Below are positions 29,101 to 38,616 of a DNA stretch of 64,000 nt, in pieces. Source of the stretch: DSWT01 sp035420085 (GTDB lineage Bacteria; Chloroflexota; Anaerolineae; B4-G1; SLSP01); NCBI GenBank assembly GCA_035420085.1, contig DAOLUH010000008.1:68592-132591 (forward strand), written 5' to 3'. The notes below the pieces were generated by a model. It saw nothing but the letters and a program-made list of their open reading frames with translations, was not told the origin of the DNA and searched no databases. Position 1 is the first letter of the stretch, and every line of letters begins with the position of its first letter. The position numbers were made by a program, and so were the translations under genes.

Positions 29101-30401
29101 GGTTCAATGCAGGACAACACATACCGGCGTAATACAGAGATGCCATCTTGCCACGCTGTTACGTCGCGTTGTTCCAGCACAGTCTGCCGCAGGATTTCAT
29201 CCAGCGTCCACAAGAAAATTTCTGAGGGCGCGGCAGCTTCGATAGCCTTCAACGTCGTGATAAAAGCATCCACCAGCCACCCGGATTGCTCGGCAACTCG
29301 CACGCGCGTGGCCTCAGCCACATCGAGCGAAACAACGGCGGCAACTATGTCAGCCAGTATGTCGCCCCGGCGCGCCACCAATGCCGCATCAAAGGGCAGC
29401 GATGCATCCACAAGTACGCGCGTTATTGGTTCTACCTGCGCCCGTCGGACGGTCGCGTCCAGACAGCCGCAGGAGCGACGAACGATCAAATCGGCCTGCA
29501 AGCGCGTCTGTGGCGCCACTGCCTCACCCTGAATTTGCGCCAGTAGCAATTCCGCCGCACAGCGACCTTGAGCCTGCAGAGGTTGGCGCGCCGTGGTCAG
29601 AGAAGGGGTGACGTACCGGCTGTCCTCAACATCATCAAATCCCACCAACGCCACATCGTCGGGTACGCGGATACCACGCGCGTGCAGGATTTCCAATATC
29701 TGGAGTCCAATCCGGTCATCAACAGCGACCAACGCTTCGACATCCATCCGCGGGCGCAACCGCCGTTCATCAAACAACAAGCGAATGCCAGTTTCAGGGG
29801 TGTTATAGTGAACCCCAGGAATCACAAGCGCAGGATCAACAGCAATCCCATGTTCGGTTAACACGTCCACATAAGCGTTATAGCGCGCGTCATTCTCCGG
29901 GTGGCCTTCTTGTTTGTGGAAGAAGGCAATGCGCTGGTAGCCATGAACTTCAACGAGATGGTTGACCACGGCGCGCATACCTGCGTAGTTGTCCATCAAC
30001 ACGCCCGGTATGCCTTCCAACGGCAGCGCGATGCTGGCTAACGGCAAAGGGCGGAAACGCTCGCAAAATGCTTGCATTTCCTCCATGCTGGCCGCCGTTC
30101 CGACAGAGCCGGAAGAGAGGATCAACCCGTCCACGTTGCCTTCGCCTAACAGATCGTAGAGCACATTATCCGGCGCAGCAGACTGTCCGGCCTGCGGGAG
30201 TGCGCCTCCCACAAAGACAAGCAGGTTGACATCCCGCTCACGAGCCAGGGCGTCAATGCCTTGAAACAGCGCGGTCTGGTAGCCCATCGTCAAACTATCA
30301 ATGAAAAGACCAAGCGTGGGTCGTCGCCGCGCTAACGTGGCGGGGCGGGATGTTTCTGCGTCTGTTGACGCCTTTTTCTTGCGGCTACTTTGCGTCGCCA
30401 T
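26166..30401 (-). CDS. LacI-type ligand-binding + GAF + PAS-PAS + GAF cytoplasmic sensor
   Basis: This is the largest protein of the window, 1411 aa from ATG 30401 (MATQSSRKKK). GGAGGAG lies just before it, and the start overlaps the upstream gene by 17 nt. There is no signal peptide or membrane helix. Residues about 30-320 are a LacI/periplasmic-binding-protein-like domain (RPTLGLFIDSL, VVNHLVEVHGYQRIAFF, VGFDDVEDSRYVTPSLTT) without the HTH, ending RRSCGC. A helical spacer, a divergent GAF-like unit (ALFELGPRDGSIY), a full GAF (IGWCVAH), two PAS domains (about 788-900 and 905-1030, each ending in a DxTERKR motif), a second full GAF (IGQCVATGQ), the half GAF and TQRTAGRERLTRQITDQIR follow. 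It looks like an internal duplication of GAF with two PAS domains inserted. A sugar or similar small ligand plus a PAS cofactor could be sensed; neither is established. Confidence 0.92.
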   Translation of the reverse strand: MATQSSRKKKASTDAETSRPATLARRRPTLGLFIDSLTMGYQTALFQGIDALARERDVNLLVFVGGALPQAGQSAAPDNVLYDLLGEGNVDGLILSSGSVGTAASMEEMQAFCERFRPLPLASIALPLEGIPGVLMDNYAGMRAVVNHLVEVHGYQRIAFFHKQEGHPENDARYNAYVDVLTEHGIAVDPALVIPGVHYNTPETGIRLLFDERRLRPRMDVEALVAVDDRIGLQILEILHARGIRVPDDVALVGFDDVEDSRYVTPSLTTARQPLQAQGRCAAELLLAQIQGEAVAPQTRLQADLIVRRSCGCLDATVRRAQVEPITRVLVDASLPFDAALVARRGDILADIVAAVVSLDVAEATRVRVAEQSGWLVDAFITTLKAIEAAAPSEIFLWTLDEILRQTVLEQRDVTAWQDGISVLRRYVLSCIEPQTVLWQVENLFQQARVMIGGAAQQAQASQRLQAARRDQTLRDVGQTLITAVSIDALADMIAYELSRLDIPSSYLSLYIDQQTPAAGSQMLLAYDRVRGFQEKSKAHFPSCQLAPDGLLPTERRYSIVVVPLHFLNVQLGRALFELGPRDGSIYDALRGQISSALQGVLLTERMAARARQLQTAAEVARAASEVLEPDVLIQQVVTLVRERFNLYYAGLFLVEADAENPAVQWAVLRAGTGEAGAQMVAQGHRLLVGGTSMIGWCVAHREARVALDVGLEKVRQPHPLLPDTRSELALPLISRGDVIGALTIQSDREAAFSTEDIAVLQTLADQLANAIENARLYEALELEQYLMDTLMDNTPDHIYFKDRESRFIRASRSQTARFGLSDPREIIGKSDFDFFSEDHARPAYEDEQRIIRTGEPMPETEERETWPDRPDTWVTTIKMPMRDRAGEIIGTFGISRDVTERKRAEMQLAAERNLLRMLIDNLPDHVYAKDVESRFTLANIAVARQMGATTPDELLGKNDFDFYSADLAERYYTDEQALIQSGQSIFTHEEFNRDPTGQPLWTLTTKVLLRDDQGKVTGLVGIGRDITERKRTEAVMLRRALQLQTVADVARIASEVLDVDTLIQQAVELLRKQLDLYYAGLFLVDTSEVPAEFASARRQQWAVLRAGTGEAGAQMIARGHRLEVGGASMIGQCVATGQARIALDVGAEAVRFENPLLPATRSELALPLVSRGGVIGALTIQSTEASAFGAEDITVLQALADQLANAITNIRLFEQTQSALRDLEMIQRQYMHEAWQGYRAAGLPSEYEVTRPGVTPLRDVGGAQAVLPEIRAALTRQGAVAMSGRDAPINDHAALVAPITQRGEIIGALGIHDEDGGREWTEDEIALVETVAERMGMVAETLRLLEETQRTAGRERLTRQITDQIRGALTVDEAIQRAIRQLGEVLGAEMVARIDVGPGSDSGAPEKREK

Positions 30402-33339
30402 TGTCTCCTCCGTCCGTCTGCGCACCGGTGACGGCGTGCGCATCGCCGCCTATATCGGCGCCCAGGCGCACATAGACGCGCGAACCGCCGAGCGCCTGGT
30501 TCAAGGCTTCCGCTGTGATGCGCATCAACGATGTGATGTCTGGCGCGCGCTGTATCTGATCCGAAATTGCGCGAATAGCACCTTCTCTGGCTACGCGAAG
30601 CTGCGTCTGGCGGTACAGCCGGGCAGCGTCTAAAGCCTGCCCCAATTGCCCCGCCAGCGCCTCAAGGAGGGTAATTTCATCACGTGTCCAGGTCCCTCCT
30701 GAAGTCAGGCCGGTGGCCCCCTCGCCCTTGCTGAAATTCAACACGCCCACAACCTCATCGCGCACGAGGATAGGGACAGCCAGCGTTGGCATTCCGTCTT
30801 GCTGACCGGCAACGCTCTGACGGGCCCGCTGCGCAGCGCGCATCTCGGGACTCCATTCGCCCTGCGCAACGAGCAGCGCCACTTCCTTAGTGTCCGAGGT
30901 TGCCTCTACGGTCTGGCGCACACCGACGTAACCAGATTCGGCGCGGGCGCGGGCCAGGCGGCTCCAGTCCTGGCGCGAGGCCAGGCCATACGCGCGACGT
31001 TCAGCCTCAAGCGCGGTCTGTGCCTGCGCCAACAGGCGCGCGTTGTCAATAGCGACTGCAACCTGATCCACCATCGTTTGCAACACGCTCACACTTTCTG
31101 CATCGAAGGCGTCCGGGTACGTGCTCTGTACAGACAACGCGCCGAGCACTTGTCCGCGCGAGCGCAACGGCAAAGCGGCCTCGGAGCGGGTATCTGGCAG
31201 CTCAGGGTTAACCAGGCGCACGTCGTCAACCTCGGCGTGCGACGCAACGCGCGCTTCGGCGTTAGCGATGCTCCACCCGATCATCCCTTCACCGATGCGA
31301 ATGCGGTGCTGGCGCGCCAACATCGCCGCCCCTGCCGTCCCGGTGCCGGAACGCAACACAGCCCAGGTTGTCGTTTCATCCACCAGGAACAAGCCGACGT
31401 AGTAGAGGTCAAAACGCTCGCGGATCAAGTCAACGACCTGGTGAATCAACACGTCGGGATCCAACATAGATACCGCCGCACGGCTGACCTCCGCCGAAGC
31501 CGCCAGATAAGCAGAACGGCGCTGCAGATCGAGGGTGCGCGAAGCTACACGCTGCTCCAACGTGTCAATGGACTCGCGCAACTGCGCGGTCATACTGTTG
31601 AAAACGCGCGCCAGTCCCCCCAACTCATCCTCGCTCACCACTGGCGCGGTACGGGTTAAATCCCCTTTCGCAATCGCAGCCGCGGTAGTAGTCAAGGCAT
31701 CAATCGGCTCAAAAGCCTGGCGCATCGTGAAAAAGGTCAACCCACCAAGCAATCCCGCCCCCAGAATCAGTAAAAGCACACCGGTGCGGGCCAGTTGCAG
31801 CACCGGACCACGCCACTCCGTATATTGCTGTTGTGCAATGATGCCCCAGCCGTTAGCCAAAACATCCACATAGACTTCCCACTTCCGTCCCTCGACATCA
31901 GTGTAGATAAACTGCTTTTCTCGACCCTCACGTAATTTCTGTGCCAGGGTGGTATCGTGGATACTGACGATTTCCACAGAGAACGCGGGATCGGGATGAG
32001 CAATGATGCGGTCTTCTGCATCAACCACATACGTCACGCCTGTGTTCCCAAAGCGAGCAACGGCGACTTCATTGGACAGTTGGTCCAGATTGGCGCCAAA
32101 CATTCCGACGCCGACGAGTTCCCCGGCTGAATTGCGAATCGGCATAGAGACAACCAGCGCCGGCTTGCCGCTCGTGCGGCTGATGACCACCTGATATGCA
32201 TACGGGGCGCCATCGCGTACTTCCTGGAACCACGCCCGGTCGCTATAGTCAATCAACGCCGCGCCGTCACTGCGCGCCACGTTCATACCGGTCAGGTCGG
32301 TCGTGCTAACCAGGTAAATGTGTTCGTAAACCCCGTCCATGGCCGCCAAGACCGGCTCTTGCGTGGCAGGATTCATCCCCTGAATCTCCGGCTGCCTCAC
32401 CAACTGCTGCAATGCTTTGGTGTTGTAATCCAGCCACAGTTGCACGCTAGTCGCCAGCAGATGGTTGGTCGCGCTCAAAGTCTCCAGCGCCTGAGTTTCA
32501 ATAACCTTAGAGGAACGGAAGATAACAAAGGTGACAAGGGCGAGCAGGATGGGAATGGCGATCGCCAATGTCAGCGCAATCAGACGTGGACGCAAGCGCC
32601 CGTGTTGGGCGCGACGCTCGGAAATCATCTGCTGGAACGCAGTATAGGCATAGCCAATAGCGAAGAATGTGGTGGTAATAATCGAAGTTGCGCCTGAACC
32701 GATGACAGCGCGCAATCCAAACTGCACCGCCACCGCGACACCTTGCGTGATGAGCACCATCCAGGCCAACTGGCGCGTCGCAGGCGGCGTTTTCCGGCTG
32801 ATAAGCGTCCACAGGATCGGCACAAACGGCAACAACGAGAGGACATATACGTACAACGGTCGCACAACGCGCGCCACGCTTCCGGCTTCATACACGCCGC
32901 TCGCAACATAGCCGCCGGTATAACTGGCAGCATCCAGGCCGCTATACCACAGTCCAGTATGCCAGAAAGCGTCAATGGCGGTCAACACCATCGGCAGAAA
33001 GACAAGCCCGTGCAACAGCCATTCTAGCCAGCGCCGACGCCCTTGCATCCACTGTGGCTTAAGCAGGACTATAGCCGTTAACAACAATCCCACTTTCGCC
33101 GGCTCCGACGTCATTGCCAGGAGCAGAGTGGGTAGGACGGCCTCCGCAGCTTGCTTAACGCCAAACAATAGCCCCATGGCCAGGTCATTGACGGCAAAAA
33201 TGAACAGCAGGAGGCTGACGTGGCGGTTGGCTGGATGCCGGCTATTGAGGAGCAGGATGTATAAGGCCAACACCAGTTCCAGCAAGCCTACCAGCCATGC
33301 TACAACTTGGAGGGTCTCGATCGCCAACAGGCCACTCAT
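30385..33339 (-). CDS. Seven-helix + Cache + HAMP + GAF sensor
   Basis: This is a 984-aa protein. ATG 33339 overlaps the upstream stop as ATGA after GAGGAGG. The 7TM unit (residues 1-255; LLNSRHPANRHVSLLLFIFAVND) is followed by a helix, a full double-Cache domain (NVARSDGAALIDYSDRAWF, MPIRNSAGELVGVGMFG, DAEDRIIAHPDP), a helix, and HAMP (ARVFNSMTAQ). GAF1 has LYYVGLFLVDETTTW and IGWSIANAEARVASH, with Ser in place of the IGxC cysteine. The linker is longer than in relatives (ESGYVGVRQTVEATSDTKEV). The half GAF has RDEVVGVLNFSKGEG. RQTQLRVAREGAIRAISDQIQ is a more diverged terminal segment, ending YVRLGADIGG. It is a clear paralogue of 13390-16275. Confidence 0.9.
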   Translation of the reverse strand: MSGLLAIETLQVVAWLVGLLELVLALYILLLNSRHPANRHVSLLLFIFAVNDLAMGLLFGVKQAAEAVLPTLLLAMTSEPAKVGLLLTAIVLLKPQWMQGRRRWLEWLLHGLVFLPMVLTAIDAFWHTGLWYSGLDAASYTGGYVASGVYEAGSVARVVRPLYVYVLSLLPFVPILWTLISRKTPPATRQLAWMVLITQGVAVAVQFGLRAVIGSGATSIITTTFFAIGYAYTAFQQMISERRAQHGRLRPRLIALTLAIAIPILLALVTFVIFRSSKVIETQALETLSATNHLLATSVQLWLDYNTKALQQLVRQPEIQGMNPATQEPVLAAMDGVYEHIYLVSTTDLTGMNVARSDGAALIDYSDRAWFQEVRDGAPYAYQVVISRTSGKPALVVSMPIRNSAGELVGVGMFGANLDQLSNEVAVARFGNTGVTYVVDAEDRIIAHPDPAFSVEIVSIHDTTLAQKLREGREKQFIYTDVEGRKWEVYVDVLANGWGIIAQQQYTEWRGPVLQLARTGVLLLILGAGLLGGLTFFTMRQAFEPIDALTTTAAAIAKGDLTRTAPVVSEDELGGLARVFNSMTAQLRESIDTLEQRVASRTLDLQRRSAYLAASAEVSRAAVSMLDPDVLIHQVVDLIRERFDLYYVGLFLVDETTTWAVLRSGTGTAGAAMLARQHRIRIGEGMIGWSIANAEARVASHAEVDDVRLVNPELPDTRSEAALPLRSRGQVLGALSVQSTYPDAFDAESVSVLQTMVDQVAVAIDNARLLAQAQTALEAERRAYGLASRQDWSRLARARAESGYVGVRQTVEATSDTKEVALLVAQGEWSPEMRAAQRARQSVAGQQDGMPTLAVPILVRDEVVGVLNFSKGEGATGLTSGGTWTRDEITLLEALAGQLGQALDAARLYRQTQLRVAREGAIRAISDQIQRAPDITSLMRITAEALNQALGGSRVYVRLGADIGGDAHAVTGAQTDGGDNGDAK

Positions 33340-36206
33340 GCGTTGACCTCCTCTGCCGCAGTGTCTTCAAGCTTCGGGGTTCCCAGGCGCACCTCAACTC
33401 TGGCAAAGTTCAGCGCGCTCACCATTTCGCGCACAGCGGTCTGTAACACCTGGTCAATATCCAACGAAGCCCGCATCTGCGCGCTCAATTCACTGATGAT
33501 CTGGTCACGCGCGGCGCTCCGGCGGGTATCCTCGAACAGGCGCGCCCTATCCAGGGCCGAGGCGACCTGCTCTGATATGGTTGTCAAGAGCGCGTGCTCT
33601 TCTGGGGAGAGAGGCCGCGCGGGGTCCTCCTGGACGCCCAGATGCCCGATAACCTGACCCTGCTGCACGGCGACCGGGAAGGTATAACCCCCGGAAGGAA
33701 TCTGGGTCAAGGGTTGCACCACGCCGCGATCATAGACATAGCCCTTGAGACCGCTCTGCTGCGCTTGCAGCACTTCCCACCCTTCGCGGGCCATAGCGGC
33801 CTGTAGCATGTTCAACATTTGTAGACGATCTTCCATCTCCTCGCGCAGGTGCGTGCTTTCAATGGCAATGGCGATTTGACCGCACAACTGCTCCAACAAC
33901 AGTTGGTCATCCAGGGTCAGCGCCCTGGCGCGGTCGCTCTGCACATCCAGGATGCCAAATACCTGGTCGCGCAACTTAATGGGCACCGCCAGTTCGCCTT
34001 TGGTCTCCGGCAAATTGGGATTGGGACGCCAATCCTTATCCTGCGTCACATCGGTCGCCAGGACGGGTTCGGCGGTCTCCGCCGCCGTTCCCACCACGCC
34101 CACGCCCACATCAATTTGATGCCCGGCTTCGAGCATCTTCTGCCCCACTTCACCATAACCAGTGACCAGCCGGACTGTGCGCTGCTGCGGATCATAGCGG
34201 AAGATTTGCGCATGATAGTAATTAAAGCGTTCTTTGATCAGTGTCACCACGCGGCGATATAGCTCATCGAGTCCCGGCGCAGCGGCGATTTCCTGGGAGA
34301 TTAACGTGCTCGTCTGCACCTGAAGGGCGCGACGTTCATACAAGCTCTCGCGGCTGGCGATCTCATGCTGCAATTCAGCCGTGCGAGTCGCCACTTGTTG
34401 CTCCACTTCGACATAGGACTTTTGGAGCGCCATCTGCGCGCGGCGGGTCTCTTCCACCAGAAGCAAACCGCGCAAGGTGTTGCTGATTTGGTCGCGCAGA
34501 ATGACGTAAATGCTGCCATTTTGCGGCCCTAGTTCAAAAAGGGCATACCCTAACCGCGTCTCCCGGATGTACAATGCCTCGAGCACGCGACTGAAACGGC
34601 TTTCCTGGCGCCATACAGAGTCCGGCAACAATAAGCGCGCCGAGAAAAGGTGTGATTCTTGAGCAGGTATCCCATCCCGCGCTACCAGCAGGCGCGCATT
34701 GACCGGTTTCTCAGGATCCTCAAACAGGGCGATCGAACATCCCGGAACTCCCAGGGATGCAATGTGCTGCGGCAGTATATGAGTGAAATCGCTCAGTTCA
34801 GTGATAGAGACCAAGGCTTGCTCCAATTGACGGATCGCCGCGGCCTGGTTCTCCGCCAACCAGGCCTGCCGGGCTTGCGCCTGTTGCGCTTTATGGCTGA
34901 TCATGACCCGAGCCTGTTGCCAGAGATTTTCGGCGCGCGAGCGCACGGCGTCGCTTAAGACGTAAGGCAGGACGCGCTGGCGCAAGACGGACATGGCGCC
35001 GTGCCAGACGTTGACGTCGCCGTTGGCGGCCACGGTGGTCCATAACAGTGCTTCCAAAGCCTGCAAGAAGCCCCTGGACGGGGCAACGGCCATCTCACCT
35101 ATGAAGGCATCTACCAATCCAGCCAACTGCGCATGATCAATTTGAAGCGCCGCCAAGGCCTGCGCCATCTCGGTCAGCAACACGTCACGCACGTCAGCGA
35201 TAGTACCGGTCGCGTGCGGCGCGGAAAGCCGCGGATCAGGCGCCTCCGCTGCCTGCACGACATCCGGGATAAGGCAGCCACATGACTCACGGACCACCAC
35301 ATTGGTGGGAACATACGTCAGCTCCTGGACGGTGGCGTGCTCCAAAAGGGCCAGCAACAGCTCGACAGCCTGGCGGCCCTGCGCATATCCCGTCCACGGA
35401 ACCGTGGTCAGTGTGGGAAGCGTATACCGGCCTTCTTCAAAATCATCGAACCCGACGACAGCAACGTCGCGGGGGACCCCAATGCCCCGCGCCTGGAGTG
35501 TTTCCAATGCCCCCAAGGCCATGTTGTCATTGGCCGCCACCAGCGCCTCGACATCCATTTGAGGGCGCAGACGCCGTTCATCCAACAACAGATTGACCGC
35601 GTTCACCCCGCCTGACCGCTGATTATTTCCTGGCGTGACCAGTTCCAGGTCCAAAGCAATGCCGTGCGTGGCTAAAACATCCTGATAGGCGCGATAACGT
35701 TCCTCGGCTTCTTCGTGCCCTTCAGGGCCGCGAATGAAGGCAATCCGCGAGTACCCGTGAACCTCCACCAGATGCTCCACTTCGCTGTACATTCCCCCGT
35801 AATTATCCATCGTGACAGTGGGGATGCCTTCCAGTTGCAGTCCGATGCTGACGACCGGGAGCGGCGCATAACGTTGATAGAAGGCTTTCGCGGTTTCGGG
35901 ATCAACGTGGTGCAACAGCCCCGCCCAGATGATCAACCCATCAATACGTTCGGCGCTGACGAAGTCGTAGAGCACATTGGCAGGAACCGTAGCCCCTGTA
36001 AAGTCACGCAATGTGCCGCCGGAGAAACAGACCAGGTTGGCGTCATGTTCACGCGCGGCATCTTCAGCCCCGCGCCACAGTGCTGCACTGATCGTATCTA
36101 CCAGCCCATACATAAACAAGCCAAGCGTGGGACGGGTTTTCTGCTGCCCTGCACCGAGCGAGCGGGCTATTCCGTTGTTTTCGCTCATCGCTGTATCTTC
36201 TTTCAT
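33336..36206 (-). CDS. LacI-type ligand-binding GAF cytoplasmic sensor
   Basis: This is a 956-aa soluble protein. ATG 36206 forms an ATGA overlap, with MSENN at 36188 as the alternative. Residues about 25-320 are the LacI-type ligand-binding domain (RPTLGLFMYGL, VEHLVEVHGYSRIAFI, VAVVGFDDFEEGRYTLPTLTT), ending VRESCGCL. No HTH precedes it. A helical spacer and a GAF-like unit (GYALFELGPQNGSIYVIL) come next, then a long coiled coil. GAF1 is of a third subtype: YYHAQIFRYDPQQRTVRLV, VGVVGTAAETAEPVLATDV and LPETKGELAVPIKLRDQ. The half GAF is reduced to about 70 residues. DTRRSAARDQIISELSAQMRA and VEVRLGTPKL end the chain. A cytoplasmic metabolite, possibly a sugar, is the likely input. Confidence 0.9.
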   Translation of the reverse strand: MKEDTAMSENNGIARSLGAGQQKTRPTLGLFMYGLVDTISAALWRGAEDAAREHDANLVCFSGGTLRDFTGATVPANVLYDFVSAERIDGLIIWAGLLHHVDPETAKAFYQRYAPLPVVSIGLQLEGIPTVTMDNYGGMYSEVEHLVEVHGYSRIAFIRGPEGHEEAEERYRAYQDVLATHGIALDLELVTPGNNQRSGGVNAVNLLLDERRLRPQMDVEALVAANDNMALGALETLQARGIGVPRDVAVVGFDDFEEGRYTLPTLTTVPWTGYAQGRQAVELLLALLEHATVQELTYVPTNVVVRESCGCLIPDVVQAAEAPDPRLSAPHATGTIADVRDVLLTEMAQALAALQIDHAQLAGLVDAFIGEMAVAPSRGFLQALEALLWTTVAANGDVNVWHGAMSVLRQRVLPYVLSDAVRSRAENLWQQARVMISHKAQQAQARQAWLAENQAAAIRQLEQALVSITELSDFTHILPQHIASLGVPGCSIALFEDPEKPVNARLLVARDGIPAQESHLFSARLLLPDSVWRQESRFSRVLEALYIRETRLGYALFELGPQNGSIYVILRDQISNTLRGLLLVEETRRAQMALQKSYVEVEQQVATRTAELQHEIASRESLYERRALQVQTSTLISQEIAAAPGLDELYRRVVTLIKERFNYYHAQIFRYDPQQRTVRLVTGYGEVGQKMLEAGHQIDVGVGVVGTAAETAEPVLATDVTQDKDWRPNPNLPETKGELAVPIKLRDQVFGILDVQSDRARALTLDDQLLLEQLCGQIAIAIESTHLREEMEDRLQMLNMLQAAMAREGWEVLQAQQSGLKGYVYDRGVVQPLTQIPSGGYTFPVAVQQGQVIGHLGVQEDPARPLSPEEHALLTTISEQVASALDRARLFEDTRRSAARDQIISELSAQMRASLDIDQVLQTAVREMVSALNFARVEVRLGTPKLEDTAAEEVNA

Positions 36207-38560
36207 GACTGTTCTCCCGATCCCAGCACTGTATCCGCAGACACTGAACGCTGCGACGCATTGTGGTCCGCAAGATAGACGAAAACTGGACGTTGCAGCA
36301 CGTCGCCGACTTCCTTGACGGCAATGCGCAGCACCGAATCCATGTCAACGGCAACGCGAATGCGCTCCGAGATTTCACGCAAGAGTTGCTCGCGCGCGGC
36401 AGCGTGTTGCGATTCCTGATAAAACCGGGAACTCTCCAGGGTCAAGCCCAACTGTTCGACCAATTCTTCCAACTGGGTAATCTCGTCCGGCGCCCAATCA
36501 CCGGCATCTTTACGCTTGCTCACATCAACCACGCCGACAATCTCATCGCGCAGGCGAATCGGCAACGCCAAGACCGCCGCCCCGCTCTCTTCCTGATCCG
36601 CGACAGCGCGTCCTTCTGTCCAAGCGGCTCTGGCATCAGCAGGCCACACCTCCGGCGACGCAGGCGGCAACGCTACAATGCCTCTGGTTTCCGCCTGATA
36701 GCCCTCTGCTCCGGCGGCGCGGCCCAATAACAACGCGGTCCACGCTTCGCGGGTGGCTTCACCGTAGGTACGCTGCAGGCTCTCCATCGCCTCCTGGCGT
36801 TCAGCGTACAGGCGCAACCCATCAATAGCCACCGCTACCTGGTCGGCAATCGTCTGCAAGACAATGGTACTCTCGGTATCAAAGGTGTCGAGTTGATAGC
36901 TGTGCGCTTCGATGGCGCCGAGAATCTGCCCACGCGAGCGCAGCGGCAAGGCGATGGCAGACCGGCTGTACGGTAGTTCCGACTTGTCCAGCAGACTGCT
37001 ATCCGCATCATCTTCACGAACAACACGGGCACTTCTACCAGCGATACAACGACCGACCAGGCCCATCCCCGACTTCACGCGGTATTCTTGCGCCAACCGG
37101 TGTTTGCCGGGATCGCCAGTCGCAGCGTGCAGCACCACCCATTCACCGGCATCGTCAAGGAGAAACAAACCCACATAGTACAGCTCAAATCGTTCGCGGA
37201 TGAGATCAACGACCTTCTGGTGCAGTTCGGATAAATGCGAGGTCGCGGAGATCACATCGCCCACCACCGTCGTCACATTCAGATCGCGGGCGCGCCGCCG
37301 CTGCTCGCGTTCACGTTCTGCCACACGGCGAGCGGCAGCCTGTTCCAACTCCTGCGTCTTATCGGCGATTTGGTTCAACGCAGCGGCCAATTCGCCGGTC
37401 TCGTCTTCCCAATACACCCACGCGCGCTGATTGTGATCGCCGGCTACCCATTTCCGCAGCACGGCGAGCATCTGCACAATCGGGTTGATCAGCAAGCGAG
37501 ACATAAGGTACGCGGCAAGCGCTGCCAGGAGCGCAAGAATAAAGGCGATCCCCACATCCAGCCAGATAGCGCGCGTTATAGGGGCGAAAGCTTCAGTCTG
37601 GGGCTGGTAGACGAACAACGACCACCCCAAGGATTGAATAACTGCGGCCAGCTCTCCACTGATAGCGATGTCGGCTACGGCCGCACGCCCGATCAACACC
37701 GCGCGGTTGTCAGCGTCCTTAGCCTCAAACCACGTCGCACCGACGCTGCTCATGTACAGCGGCCAGGAGAGAGGCACACTTTGTCCCACACGTTGGGGGT
37801 TTGAATCGGCGAGAACCACGCGCCTTTGGTTGACCAGTGTAACGGTAGTTCCACTCAATGGCTTAAGGGCCTGGTTAATGACGTCCATATTCAGGGTAGA
37901 ACGCAACACCCCAATGACTGTGTGGTTTTTTGCGTCATAGATTGGAACGGCCAGGTTGACCGCGACGTACCCGGCGCTTTCATCGTAAGCCGGTTGACCA
38001 ATGTAAAACGCGCCCTTTCCACCCGCCAGCACAGCCTGCCACCAGTCCTCATCCGCCTGATAATAGTCAGAGGTTCGCCGCGTCGCTGCAACCAGCCCAC
38101 CATAGCGGTCGGTGATGAAGGTTTCGCCATAGGTCACGAGCGCCTCGGTGTGAGCGAGAATCCGCGCCGTCACCATATTATACGCGGGATCCACGATGGA
38201 TTGCACAATGACGCTGTCATCAGGCGCAGCTACCCATTTGCGGTCGGTATCGAGCAACATCCGCTCGGTGGTAGCTGCGTCACTGCTATAGTGTGAGTTA
38301 GCAGTGTTAAGTACACCTTCCACCGCGCTATCCAGAGCGATGCTACGTAAAAGCATGATTTGTTCCGCGAGCGTATCTACCACGTATCCCATACGCGCAT
38401 CGGCCATAGACGCGAACTGCGCGCCGATCTGGTTCCGCATACGCGCGCGCAATATACTGACGTGGGCCACCGTCGTCATGGTCAACGCCAAAAGCACGAT
38501 GATCATGATGGTAAACATGATCTTATAAAAGATAGGCCAGCTCCCAAACTTTGGTATCAT
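36203..38560 (-). CDS. Double-Cache HAMP GAF membrane sensor
   Basis: This is a 785-aa protein. A helix at about 12-35 precedes a double-Cache domain of about 290 residues with DSVIVQSIVDPAYNMVTARI, YYQADEDWWQAVLAGG and VNLAVPIYDAKNHTVIGVLRS. These features are typical of extracytoplasmic ligand-binding Cache domains. A second helix (about 335-360) leads into a HAMP-like stretch and a basic coiled coil (RRVAEREREQRRRARDL). GAF1 has LYYVGLFLLDDAGEWVVLHAATGDPG and VGRCIAGRSARVVRE. The linker is LQRTYGEATREAW. The half GAF has RDEIVGVVDVSKRKDAG. ESQHAAAREQLLREISERIRVAVDMD and VFVYLADHN end the chain. It lies 56 nt after the preceding frameshifted gene, one of the larger gaps, so a secondary promoter is possible, though I see no clear one. 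Confidence 0.9.
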   Translation of the reverse strand: MIPKFGSWPIFYKIMFTIMIIVLLALTMTTVAHVSILRARMRNQIGAQFASMADARMGYVVDTLAEQIMLLRSIALDSAVEGVLNTANSHYSSDAATTERMLLDTDRKWVAAPDDSVIVQSIVDPAYNMVTARILAHTEALVTYGETFITDRYGGLVAATRRTSDYYQADEDWWQAVLAGGKGAFYIGQPAYDESAGYVAVNLAVPIYDAKNHTVIGVLRSTLNMDVINQALKPLSGTTVTLVNQRRVVLADSNPQRVGQSVPLSWPLYMSSVGATWFEAKDADNRAVLIGRAAVADIAISGELAAVIQSLGWSLFVYQPQTEAFAPITRAIWLDVGIAFILALLAALAAYLMSRLLINPIVQMLAVLRKWVAGDHNQRAWVYWEDETGELAAALNQIADKTQELEQAAARRVAEREREQRRRARDLNVTTVVGDVISATSHLSELHQKVVDLIRERFELYYVGLFLLDDAGEWVVLHAATGDPGKHRLAQEYRVKSGMGLVGRCIAGRSARVVREDDADSSLLDKSELPYSRSAIALPLRSRGQILGAIEAHSYQLDTFDTESTIVLQTIADQVAVAIDGLRLYAERQEAMESLQRTYGEATREAWTALLLGRAAGAEGYQAETRGIVALPPASPEVWPADARAAWTEGRAVADQEESGAAVLALPIRLRDEIVGVVDVSKRKDAGDWAPDEITQLEELVEQLGLTLESSRFYQESQHAAAREQLLREISERIRVAVDMDSVLRIAVKEVGDVLQRPVFVYLADHNASQRSVSADTVLGSGEQS

Positions 38561-38616
38561 CGTTTCATGTCCTTCAGCGATTCGCCATCAGCCGAATTTT
38601 CCTATGCCTTTTCCCT

